A DNA stretch of 64,000 nt, taken from positions 42,976 to 106,975 of the forward strand of contig NZ_BMMM01000031.1 in NCBI RefSeq assembly GCF_014645835.1, in the 5' to 3' direction. Shown here piece after piece: positions 24,460 to 32,265 of the stretch. The first letter of the stretch is position 1. Each line of letters begins with the position of its first letter. Both the position numbers and the translations under genes were made by a program. The DNA comes from Streptomyces albiflavescens (GTDB taxonomy: Bacteria > Actinomycetota > Actinomycetes > Streptomycetales > Streptomycetaceae). The notes beneath the pieces were generated by a model. It was not told where the DNA came from, ran no database searches, and was given only the letters and a program-made list of their open reading frames with translations.

Positions 24460-25287
24460 TCACGCGTTCCGATACGACGAGTTGTCCTGCGACAAGTCGG
24501 TCTTCGACGCGCCGTCGGGGTGAAAGGTGACCGACTCGCCCGAGAAGCGGGCGCTGAGGCCGTGCGCCGTGGTGGTGACTGAACGCAGCTGCAGGCCCTC
24601 GGGGATGTTCCGCAGCTGGATCGGCTTCTCGAAGACCTTGTCGAGCAGCGCTTTTCCGGCGGTGGGCAGCACACCGCCCGTGACCTGGAAATTCCGGAAC
24701 CTGATGCGGTTGCCGGACACCGCCGAGACGGTTGTCGTCACAGTGACCTCGTCGCCGAACGGCAGCAGGACGCGTGCGCCGACCTGGCCGGGACGGGTGC
24801 CCTGGGACACCTCGATCCCGAGGGCGTCGGACACGTCCGTGTACGACAGGTGGGCGGTCGCTTCCGCGGAACTGGCCCGCGCCTCTTGGCCGTTGTCGGA
24901 CTTCCGCAACCCGTTCAGCCGGAGGTCGAGTTCGGACAGGGGCAGCGGGCGCGCCGACCCGTCGGCCGGTATGTCATGGGCGGTGATGTCCACGTGCCGC
25001 AGGGTGCCGGAGGCCAACTGGGTCAGGACGGGAAAGCCGCGGACGTGGACCTCGGGCCGCTCGGGAGTGTCCATGCCCTGCTGGAACGCCTTGGCCGTCC
25101 GCGCCTCCACGCGCGCCGTCGCAACACGGTCGACCACCACGGGAACGACGGCCAACGTGAGCAGGGCGGCGACGGCGATGAAGACCGGTCGTCGGCGCCT
25201 TGGGGGCGCGGGCGGCTCATACGGTTCGTACGGCTCGTAGGACTGGTACGTGTCGCCGTCACCGTATGCGTACGGGGGCTGTGGCAT
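24460..25287 (-). CDS. LmeA/DUF2993-family membrane-anchored lipid-binding protein
   Basis: The 275-residue protein has a tyrosine/proline-rich cytoplasmic head (YEPYEPYEPP repeats), a basic stop (PPRRRRP), one membrane helix at about 35-57, then a DUF2993 domain (residues 60-265) with the conserved-looking VHVRGFPVLTQL segment. Mycobacterial LmeA of this family binds phospholipid and acts in mannan/lipomannan maturation; here only the fold is asserted. It is flanked by two paralogous TetR genes, one on each side, and ends 16 bp from the first in convergent orientation. Confidence 0.82.
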   Translation of the reverse strand: MPQPPYAYGDGDTYQSYEPYEPYEPPAPPRRRRPVFIAVAALLTLAVVPVVVDRVATARVEARTAKAFQQGMDTPERPEVHVRGFPVLTQLASGTLRHVDITAHDIPADGSARPLPLSELDLRLNGLRKSDNGQEARASSAEATAHLSYTDVSDALGIEVSQGTRPGQVGARVLLPFGDEVTVTTTVSAVSGNRIRFRNFQVTGGVLPTAGKALLDKVFEKPIQLRNIPEGLQLRSVTTTAHGLSARFSGESVTFHPDGASKTDLSQDNSSYRNA

Positions 25288-25297
25288 GAGCTCTCCT

Positions 25298-25942
25298 TCA
25301 GTGGGGTGGTTGTGCCTGCCCGGTGCCGTGCAACCGGTGGACCTCGGAGGCCGCGACGCCGTGGTCGACCCCCGCGGCGATCAGGGCCGCGGTGGCGGCG
25401 CCGGTGCCGTCGTCGGCCCAGACCCCCGAGTTGACGCTGTCGAGCAGCGCCAGCAGGTGCGCTTCGAGGGCTCTGCTGAGCGGGCCGGGCGGGACGCTGG
25501 TGTGAAAGACGCCCTGCTGCTGACCGCGGGCGAGGATTCCGGCGACCGTGTCGCGGGCCGGGGCGAGGAGCTCGCTCACCCGGTCGGGCCCAGGACCTTG
25601 CCGTGAGAGGCCGATGAGTGTGCGGTAGCGGTCGCCGACCGGCCACAGGGTGAGGACGAAGCGCGCCAGGGCGGTGACGGCATCCGGCATCGGGGTGCGC
25701 GTCACAGTGATCGCCAGTCGTAGGGCGTCCGCCGCCTCCGCGGTGAGCCCCTCGATGAGTGCGGCCCGGCCGGCGAAGTGCACGTAGACCGTGCGACGCG
25801 CCACACCGGCCGCCGCGGCGATGTCGCCGAGGCTGCAGTCGGGATCGCGGCCCAGCTCCCGCCGAGCCGCTTCCACAATGCGGGTGCGTGTGGAGCGCGC
25901 CGTGCGACGGCGTGGTGGGTGCGGGGCTGGTCGGCCGGTCAC
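25298..25942 (-). CDS. TetR/AcrR-family regulator divergent from MFS exporter
   Basis: The start is GTG 25942, seven bases after GAGG; the upstream in-frame ATG would place coding sequence over the AT-rich control region. The 214-residue protein has a helix-turn-helix (CSLGDIAAAAGVARRTVYVHFAG) and a ligand domain strongly resembling that of the 23796 regulator. It is divergent from the MFS gene, the classic layout of a repressor of a drug efflux pump, with candidate operators at 25979-26036. It probably also reads into the DUF2993 gene 10 bp downstream. Confidence 0.88.
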   Translation of the reverse strand: MTGRPAPHPPRRRTARSTRTRIVEAARRELGRDPDCSLGDIAAAAGVARRTVYVHFAGRAALIEGLTAEAADALRLAITVTRTPMPDAVTALARFVLTLWPVGDRYRTLIGLSRQGPGPDRVSELLAPARDTVAGILARGQQQGVFHTSVPPGPLSRALEAHLLALLDSVNSGVWADDGTGAATAALIAAGVDHGVAASEVHRLHGTGQAQPPH

Positions 25943-25978
25943 ATCTGTACCTCGGTGCCTCGGGGTGGAAGCGGAGAA

Positions 25979-26036
25979 CAAATATTTGCACACCGGTGGG
26001 CAATAAACTAGCCTGCACGTCGATGGGCAATTAACT
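25979..26036. promoter_or_regulatory. AT-rich operator/promoter region between tetR and MFS genes
   Basis: A perfect palindrome CAAATATTTG (25979-25988) is followed by two direct repeats of TGGGCAATNAACT at 25997-26009 and 26024-26036, start-to-start spacing 27 bp. These stand out in GC-rich DNA and sit exactly between the divergent genes. They are the best candidates for the TetR-binding sites and the MFS promoter. Confidence 0.55.
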
Positions 26037-26056
26037 CGTCCCGCTAGGAGCCTTCG

Positions 26057-27685
26057 ATGCCCTTCCTTGCCGCCACACCTGTCGAGAAGATGACCGGGCC
26101 GTACGCGCGGCGCTGGTTCGCCCTGCTCGTGCTGTGCCTGAGCCTGCTGATCGTCGTCATGGCGAACACGTCCCTGATCGTGGCCGCGCCGGACATGACG
26201 AAGGATCTGGGCCTGAGCAGCAGTGATCTGCAGTGGGTCATCGACGGCTACACCGTCCCGTACGCCGCGCTGATGCTCGTGCTGGGCTCGATCGGCGACA
26301 AGTACAGCCGCCGCGGCGCGCTGATCACGGGCCTGGTGATCTTCGCGGGCGGTTCGGTGATGGGCAGCACGGTCGACCGGACCGAACTGGTCATCGCGGC
26401 CCGCGCGATCATGGGCGTCGGTGCCGCCGTCGTCATGCCGGCCACGCTGTCACTGCTGGTCGCGATCTTCCCCAAGCGTGAGCGGGCCCGGGCCATCACG
26501 GCCTGGACCGCCACCTCGGGCCTCGCCATCGCCGTCGGGCCCCTGGTGGCCGGCTGGCTCCTCGAGGACCACGCCTGGGGCTCCACCTTCCTGATCAACG
26601 TCCCCATCGCGGTCGTCGCCGTCGTCGGCGCACTGGTGCTCGTGCCGCCGTCCAAGGCGGAGCGGATGGGGCGGATCGACTACGTCGGCGGCCTGCTCTC
26701 GATCGTCTCCGTCGGCAGCCTGGTCTACGCGACTATCGAGGGTCCGCACTTCGGCTGGGGCGCCGGCCCCGTCACCGCCGCCGTGGTCGCCGGCGTCGGC
26801 CTGCTCGTCTTCGTGGCCTGGGAACTGCGGCACCCGCACCCCATGCTGGACGTGCGCAGGTTCACCCAGCGGCCGTTCAGTGGCTCGATGACGGCGGTGC
26901 TGTTCTTCTTCTTCGGCACCTTCGGCGCGATCTACTACGCCACCCAGTTCCTGCAGTTCGTCCTCGGCTACGGCGCGCTGGAGACCGGCGTACGGCTGCT
27001 GCCGCTGGCCGGGGCAGTCTTCGCCGGTGCCGCGGTGACCGGCCGGCTGACCCCGAAGCTGGGCATGAAGCCGATGGTGGTGGTCGGCATGGTGATCGGC
27101 ACCGTCGGTGTCTTCCTGCTCACGCAGGTTGAGAAGAGCTCGACGTACACGGACTTCCTGCCGACGTTGACGATGCTCGGCTTCGCGATCGGCCTGAGCG
27201 TCTCCCCGGCCACCGACACGATCATGGACTCCTTCCCGGAGAGCGAGCTGGGCGTCGGTGGCGGCGCCAACGACACCGCGCTGGAACTCGGCGGCTCCCT
27301 GGGGATCGCCGTGCTCGGCTCGCTCCTTTCCACCGCGTACCGCGACAAGCTGAGCGACCTGGTCGGCGGCCATCTCCCGGCAACCGCGATGGACACCGCC
27401 AAGGACTCGGTGGGTAGCGGCCTGGCGGTGGCGGAGCAGATCGCGAAGACCCCCTCCGCCGGCCCTCAGCAGGCCCAGGCCCTGGTCGACGCCGTGCACC
27501 AGTCCTTCGCCCACGGCGTCGCCACGACGAGCCTCGTCGGCGGGATCATCATGGCTGCCGGGACGATGATCGTCCTCGCGGTGCTGCCCGGCCGCCGGGC
27601 GTCCGGACGGCACCGCTCGCAGGAGCCGGCGGGAGCGGACGCCGGCCGCGAGGAGCAGTACACGGACGCCGTCCGGTCATCCTGA
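26057..27685 (+). CDS. MFS multidrug exporter, DHA2 (EmrB/QacA) family, 14 TM
   Basis: ATG 26057 follows AGGAG by six bases. The 542-residue protein has about fourteen membrane helices, motif A-like GSIGDKYSRRGAL after helix 2, and a DHA2-type ISAA/VGPLVAGWLLEDHAW stretch matching antiporter motif C. It would export drug-like compounds by proton antiport. The 3' end overlaps the convergent TetR gene by nine bases. Control is probably by the divergent TetR at 25298. Confidence 0.92.
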   Translation: MPFLAATPVEKMTGPYARRWFALLVLCLSLLIVVMANTSLIVAAPDMTKDLGLSSSDLQWVIDGYTVPYAALMLVLGSIGDKYSRRGALITGLVIFAGGSVMGSTVDRTELVIAARAIMGVGAAVVMPATLSLLVAIFPKRERARAITAWTATSGLAIAVGPLVAGWLLEDHAWGSTFLINVPIAVVAVVGALVLVPPSKAERMGRIDYVGGLLSIVSVGSLVYATIEGPHFGWGAGPVTAAVVAGVGLLVFVAWELRHPHPMLDVRRFTQRPFSGSMTAVLFFFFGTFGAIYYATQFLQFVLGYGALETGVRLLPLAGAVFAGAAVTGRLTPKLGMKPMVVVGMVIGTVGVFLLTQVEKSSTYTDFLPTLTMLGFAIGLSVSPATDTIMDSFPESELGVGGGANDTALELGGSLGIAVLGSLLSTAYRDKLSDLVGGHLPATAMDTAKDSVGSGLAVAEQIAKTPSAGPQQAQALVDAVHQSFAHGVATTSLVGGIIMAAGTMIVLAVLPGRRASGRHRSQEPAGADAGREEQYTDAVRSS

Positions 27686-28330
27686 CCGGCCTCGCTGGTC
27701 GAGGTCGGGCAGGGGGCGCCGGGCGACCTCACGGGCGTCGTCCGGCGGGACACCCAGCATGCGCAGAACCATCTCCGCGAGATTCGCCGCGGCCTCGTCG
27801 CCATCCAGATCGGGGCGGGCGAACCTCAGCTCCACCAGGGACAGCAGGGTCCCGCCCAGTGCGGACAGGGCGACGGTCGGATCGACGAGGGAGAAGCGGC
27901 CGGAGTCGACACCGGCCTCCAGGTCGCGCAGAGCGCGGGGAGCGAGGCCCCGGTCCGAGTGGACGTAGCCGAGTCCGCGGTGGCGCAGGACCTGCATGAG
28001 CTCAGGATGGGATTCGGCCATCCGGGCGCTGAGCCGGAAGCCCGCGGCGACCAGTTCGGCGGGGTCGTCGACCCCCCGCAGCCGCTCGTCGAAGGTCTGG
28101 CCGAACTCCTCAAGGGCGTCCACCACCGCCGCGTCGAACAGCTCCGTCTTCGATTCGAAGTGGTTGTAGAAGGAGCCGAAGCCGACGTCCGCGCGCTCGG
28201 CGATCGCCTGGATGCTCGCGCTGGTGTCTCCGGTCTCGGCGAGGATCTGCCGGGCCGCGCGGACGAGTGCGTGACGGGTCTCGGCACGGCGTCGCTCGAA
28301 CCGGTTGCTGGGCGGGGCTGACGTTGGCAT
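27677..28330 (-). CDS. TetR-family repressor divergent from aromatic-degradation operon
   Basis: The 217-residue protein has a helix-turn-helix (IQAIAERADVGFGSFYNHFES) and an all-helical ligand domain. The ATG at 28330 has no ribosome site, and a -10-like TAGACT (28342-28337) lies six bases away, pointing to a leaderless mRNA. It is divergent from the ring-cleavage operon, with three TGATG-based dyads between them, so it is the likely aromatic-responsive repressor. Confidence 0.88.
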   Translation of the reverse strand: MPTSAPPSNRFERRRAETRHALVRAARQILAETGDTSASIQAIAERADVGFGSFYNHFESKTELFDAAVVDALEEFGQTFDERLRGVDDPAELVAAGFRLSARMAESHPELMQVLRHRGLGYVHSDRGLAPRALRDLEAGVDSGRFSLVDPTVALSALGGTLLSLVELRFARPDLDGDEAAANLAEMVLRMLGVPPDDAREVARRPLPDLDQRGRSG

Positions 28331-28370
28331 GGGGAGAGTCTAGTCGCGACGGTGAAGGCGACAGCAGTTC

Positions 28371-28438
28371 TGATGGATCCATCATTTCCTGATGTTCGCC
28401 TCTTGACGACGAGAACATCAAACTTGATGATTTCATCA
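28371..28438. promoter_or_regulatory. Operator cluster and promoter of the aromatic-degradation operon
   Basis: Three dyads share the TGATG/CATCA core: TGATGGATCCATCA (28371-28384, perfect), TGATGTTC/GAACATCA (28390-28397 and 28413-28420), and TGATGATTTCATCA (28425-28438, perfect). A promoter overlaps them: TTGACG (28403-28408), 17 bp, then GATGAT (28426-28431). Repressor binding here would block both the -35 and -10 elements. The TetR gene at 28330 is the obvious partner. Confidence 0.65.
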
Positions 28439-28465
28439 TTACGGCAATGTTGCTTGGAGGGCGCC

Positions 28466-29611
28466 ATGTCCGAAACCCGCGTCAACGGGACCGATGCCAA
28501 GACGGCCCACCAGGACCTCCACAGCGAGCGGGGCGCGCTGCGCGGAGAGCATCCGGGACGCGCCAGGAATCCTGTGATCAAGGTGGCCGACCTGGCCTGG
28601 CTGGAGTTCGAGAAGCCCGACCTGGACCGGGCCGAGGTCTTCGCCCGCGACTTCGGCTTCGGAGTCGCGGCACGCACGGAGCGCGAGCTGTGGCTGCGGG
28701 GCACCTTCGCCGGCTCGCCCTGCATGGTGATCCGGCGGGGCCGCACCTCCCGCTTCATCGGCCCGGTGTTCCGCGCTGCCGAGCGGGCCGACCTGGACCG
28801 GTTGGCCCGCGCCACCGGCACAGCCGTCCAGGACGCCGACGTTCCCGGCGGCGGCAGGGTGGTCGGCCTCCTCGACCCGTCCGGCTTCCCGGTTCGTGTC
28901 GTGCACTGCGCGGAGCAGCTGCCCGAACTGCCCGGACAGCGGCCGCTCACGCTCAACCACGGGACGGATCAGCGCCGTACGAACGCCACGCAGCGGCCGC
29001 CGCGCGAGCCGTCCCGTATCCAGCGGCTGGGGCATGTGGTCCTGGAGACACGGGTGTTCGCCCGTGCCCTGGACTGGTACCTGGATACGCTCGGCATGAT
29101 CGTGTCCGACTTCCTGTTCCTGGACGGGCAGCGGGGGCGCGGTCCGACGATGGCGTTCATCCGCTGCGACCAGGGCAGTCTCGCCGTCGACCACCACACC
29201 CTGGCCATGCATCTCGGCCCCGCCAACGGCTACGTCCACTCCGCCTACCAGGTCACGGATCTGGACGCCATCGCGGCCGGCGGCGAGTACCTGGCCGAGC
29301 GTGGCTACCAGCGCAGTTGGGGCATCGGGCGGCACATCCAGGGCAGCCAGCTCTTCGACTACTGGCGCGACCCCGACCGCCTCATGCTGGAGCACTTCTC
29401 CGACGGCGACCTGTTCTCCTGCGACCTCGAACCCGGCTGGGCGCCCATGTCGACGAGCGGCCTCGCCCAGTGGGGGCCGCCGGCCACCCGCGACTTCCTC
29501 GGCGCCAGTCCTTCCCCCGCCAGGGTCCGCGACGTCATCCAGGCTCTGCGCGGCGACAACGAAATGGACCCGGCGCGCCTCCTGGGCCTGCTCAAGGCCG
29601 CGAACTCCTGA
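28466..29611 (+). CDS. Extradiol ring-cleavage dioxygenase (vicinal oxygen chelate family)
   Basis: ATG 28466 follows TTGGAGGG. The 381-residue protein has two VOC domains (about 37-155 and 185-320). Likely metal ligands, all in the second domain, are H190 (RLGHVVLET), H258 (GYVHSAYQV) and E309 (LMLEHFSDGD), the 2-His-1-Glu set of type I extradiol enzymes. It should open a catechol-type ring with O2 and Fe(II) or Mn(II). The hydroxylase and fumarylacetoacetase-family hydrolase encoded next complete a ring-fission pathway. Catechol 2,3-dioxygenases are usually about 300 residues; the N-terminal 35 are extra. Confidence 0.85.
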   Translation: MSETRVNGTDAKTAHQDLHSERGALRGEHPGRARNPVIKVADLAWLEFEKPDLDRAEVFARDFGFGVAARTERELWLRGTFAGSPCMVIRRGRTSRFIGPVFRAAERADLDRLARATGTAVQDADVPGGGRVVGLLDPSGFPVRVVHCAEQLPELPGQRPLTLNHGTDQRRTNATQRPPREPSRIQRLGHVVLETRVFARALDWYLDTLGMIVSDFLFLDGQRGRGPTMAFIRCDQGSLAVDHHTLAMHLGPANGYVHSAYQVTDLDAIAAGGEYLAERGYQRSWGIGRHIQGSQLFDYWRDPDRLMLEHFSDGDLFSCDLEPGWAPMSTSGLAQWGPPATRDFLGASPSPARVRDVIQALRGDNEMDPARLLGLLKAANS

Positions 29612-29639
29612 CCTCCTCAACCCCGACGAAGGCAATGAC

Positions 29640-30617
29640 ATGAGCACCAACATCCTGCGTACCGCCGACGGCTGGTGGGTAGTGCGTCCCCGAACTCTCG
29701 ACTCCGCTCGAGCAGGGGAGACCCCCACCTCACGCGCCGTCCGCATCGAGACCAAGGCCGAGACCACCGCCGAACTGCTCGCCGACCGGGCCGCCGTCCA
29801 GGAGGCCGCCGCCTCGGACGAGACCGGTACGCCGGTCGCCGACCTGGCGGCACTCTCCCCGGTCACCACCCCCTGCCGCGTGGTCGCACAGATGGTCAAC
29901 TACCACAGTCACGCCCGCGATTCGGGCTTCACCGGCGACATCCCGCCCGCCTTCTTCCGCAAGGCCTCCGGCTCGGTGAGCGGCCCGGGCGAGGCCGTCG
30001 TCCGCCCGCCGCACGTAAAGTTCCTGGACTACGAGGTCGAACTCGGCCTGGTCATGGGCGCACCCCTGCCGGTGGGCACCGTGGTCGAAGAGCGGGACCT
30101 GCCCTCGTACGTCGCCGGGCTCGTGATCACCAACGACGTCAGCGCCCGGGACGTACAGCTGACGAAGACGCAGTTCTACGAGAGCAAGTCGTACCCGACC
30201 TTCACGCCCACGGGTCCGTACCTCTCCCTGCTGGAGCCGGCGGAGTTCGCTCATCTCCTCGAGCTGCGGCTGAAGTTGTCGGTCAACGGTGATCTGCGCC
30301 AGGACCGCACCCTGGCCGACATGATCGTCCGCCCCGCGGAGGCGCTCACGCTGCTGGCCCGCTTCCAGAAGCTCGACCCGGGCGATCTGCTGCTCACCGG
30401 CACCCCCGGCGGCACCGCCCTGAAGGCCCCGCCCAAGGCCGTCGAGAAGATCGGTGCGCTGCTGCCGCCCGCCGTGAAGTGGAAGGCGTTCTTCAAGAGC
30501 CAGGCCCGCAACCCGCACTATCTGCACGAGGGCGACCTGATCACCGCGACGATCGCCACACCGGACGGGCTGATCGACCTCGGCGAGCAGCGCACTCCCG
30601 TGACCGACGCGAACTGA
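29640..30617 (+). CDS. Fumarylacetoacetate hydrolase-family protein
   Basis: The 325-residue protein carries the FAH fold with metal-binding acids in the FLDYEVELGLVMG block (about residues 128-140), then VITNDVSARDVQ and LLTGTPGG. It should hydrolyse or decarboxylate the ring-opened dicarbonyl product made by the upstream dioxygenase. Residues about 17-30 (PRTLDSARAGETPTS) are encoded by a dispersed palindromic repeat (29687-29727) and look like an insertion into an otherwise conserved N-terminus. Stop to next start is 19 bp. Confidence 0.88.
   Translation: MSTNILRTADGWWVVRPRTLDSARAGETPTSRAVRIETKAETTAELLADRAAVQEAAASDETGTPVADLAALSPVTTPCRVVAQMVNYHSHARDSGFTGDIPPAFFRKASGSVSGPGEAVVRPPHVKFLDYEVELGLVMGAPLPVGTVVEERDLPSYVAGLVITNDVSARDVQLTKTQFYESKSYPTFTPTGPYLSLLEPAEFAHLLELRLKLSVNGDLRQDRTLADMIVRPAEALTLLARFQKLDPGDLLLTGTPGGTALKAPPKAVEKIGALLPPAVKWKAFFKSQARNPHYLHEGDLITATIATPDGLIDLGEQRTPVTDAN
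29687..29727 (-). repeat. Dispersed palindromic element inside a coding sequence (copy 2)
   Basis: Reverse-complemented, this 41-bp stretch matches the element at 19910-19951 at all but about six positions, including the central TGCTCGAGCG. It lies in frame within the fumarylacetoacetase-like gene and adds about 14 residues without breaking the frame. Confidence 0.85.
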
Positions 30618-30636
30618 GACCCGAGGTGAGCCGCAC

Positions 30637-32265
30637 ATGACCGCCGACCAGGCCGGATCACGGGACACCGCGCCCGGGTCGGCACAGAAGGTACCCGTCG
30701 TGATCATCGGGGCAGGACCCGTGGGCGTGACCGCCGCCCTCCTGCTCGCCCGGCGCGGAGTCCGCACCGTCGTCCTCGAACGACACCGGGACGTCTACCC
30801 CCTGCCACGCGCCGTCGCCATGGACGACGAGGTCCGCCGGATCCTCCAAGCCGCCGGTGTCCACGAGGAGTTCGCGGACATCGCCCGTCCTGCCGGAGGT
30901 CTGCGTCTGCTGGATGCCCGGCACCGGGTGATCGCCGAGTTCCGGCGGTCCCCGCACGGCCGCCACGGCTTCCCGCAGACCAGCATGTTCGACCAGCCCG
31001 AGCTGGAGCGGCTGCTGCGCGACGCCCTGGCCTGCCGCCCGGAGTGCGAGCTGCGGGGCCAAGTGGAGGTGACCGCCGTGCAGCAGGACGCTGACGGGCC
31101 GGCCCGGGTGACCTACCGAGACAACGCGGGTGAACACCTGCTGTGGGCGGATGCGGTCCTCGGCTGCGACGGCGCCGGCAGCATCACCCGCGATGCCATC
31201 GGCGCCGCATGGGAGGACCTGCGCTTCGAGGAACGCTGGACCGTCATCGATGTGCGCACCAGCGCCCCGGTTCGCTGCTGGGAGGGCGTCGACCAGGTCT
31301 GCGACCCGCACCGGCCGGCGACCTTCATGCGCATCGGCGAGGACCGCTACCGTTGGGAGTTCCGGCTGAGTGACGAGTCGGAACTGGATCACGGGCGGCT
31401 GCGCGAGCTGGTGGCCCCCTGGGTGGACATCTCCCACGGTGACGACTTCCACGTCGTCCGGCAGGCGCGGTACACCTTCCGGGCCCGCATCGCCGACCGG
31501 TGGCGCCGGGGCGGTGTCTTCCTGCTCGGCGACGCCGCGCACCTCACCCCGCCGTTCGTGGGACAGGGGCTGTGCGCAGGCCTGCGGGACGCCTACAACC
31601 TGACCTGGAAGCTGGCACGCGTCCTCCAACAGGGCGCCGACGAACGGCTGTTGGACACGTACGAGGCCGAACGCAAGCCCCACGCCCGTCATGTGATCCG
31701 TCTCGCGGTCGCGACCGGCTGGGCCATGACCGGCGGCCAGGACCGCGCCGCCGCACTGCGTCGGAGGGCCCTGGGCGCGGTCTGCCGCATACCCGCAGTG
31801 ACGGGCATGGCGACCCGGGGCCTCAGTCCCGCCCTGTCCGCGGGCCCCCTGATACGGCGGCGCAATCGTTTCCCCGGCCTTGCGGGGACCTTCTGCCCGC
31901 AACCCTGGTCGACCGTCGACGGCCGGCGCACCCGCCTCGACGACGTGCTCGGCGACTCCCTCGCCGTGCTGACCGCGGTGCCGCTCGCGCCCTCGCTCCG
32001 CGCGCTCACCGAGGGTCTCGGCGCGCGGATCGTCGATGTGCGGGAGGTCGGCGACGACGGCACCCTCGCCGCCTGGCTGCGGAGCGGCCGTACGGGCGCG
32101 GTCCTGCTGCGCCCCGACCGCGTCGTCCTGGACGTCCTCGCGCCGGGCGGCGACGACTTCACCGGCACTGCCGCCTGGGCGCCCCTGCTGTGCACCGCCC
32201 GTCGCCCCGTCGCCCCGACCGAACAGCCCGCCCCTGAACCCGCGTTGAGGAGCATCACGCAATGA
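30637..32265 (+). CDS. FAD-dependent aromatic hydroxylase, MhpA-like
   Basis: The 542-residue flavoprotein monooxygenase has the dinucleotide-binding GAGPVG (25-30) with VLERH, the DG motif in VLGCDGAGS, and the FAD-ribityl motif GDAAHLTPPFVGQG. The PRAVAMDDEVRRIL segment resembles 3-(3-hydroxyphenyl)propionate hydroxylase (MhpA) and PheA/TfdB-like enzymes. Using NAD(P)H and O2 it should add a hydroxyl to a phenol, supplying the dihydroxylated ring for the extradiol enzyme. ATGA overlap couples it to the acetoacetyl-CoA synthetase gene. Confidence 0.88.
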   Translation: MTADQAGSRDTAPGSAQKVPVVIIGAGPVGVTAALLLARRGVRTVVLERHRDVYPLPRAVAMDDEVRRILQAAGVHEEFADIARPAGGLRLLDARHRVIAEFRRSPHGRHGFPQTSMFDQPELERLLRDALACRPECELRGQVEVTAVQQDADGPARVTYRDNAGEHLLWADAVLGCDGAGSITRDAIGAAWEDLRFEERWTVIDVRTSAPVRCWEGVDQVCDPHRPATFMRIGEDRYRWEFRLSDESELDHGRLRELVAPWVDISHGDDFHVVRQARYTFRARIADRWRRGGVFLLGDAAHLTPPFVGQGLCAGLRDAYNLTWKLARVLQQGADERLLDTYEAERKPHARHVIRLAVATGWAMTGGQDRAAALRRRALGAVCRIPAVTGMATRGLSPALSAGPLIRRRNRFPGLAGTFCPQPWSTVDGRRTRLDDVLGDSLAVLTAVPLAPSLRALTEGLGARIVDVREVGDDGTLAAWLRSGRTGAVLLRPDRVVLDVLAPGGDDFTGTAAWAPLLCTARRPVAPTEQPAPEPALRSITQ

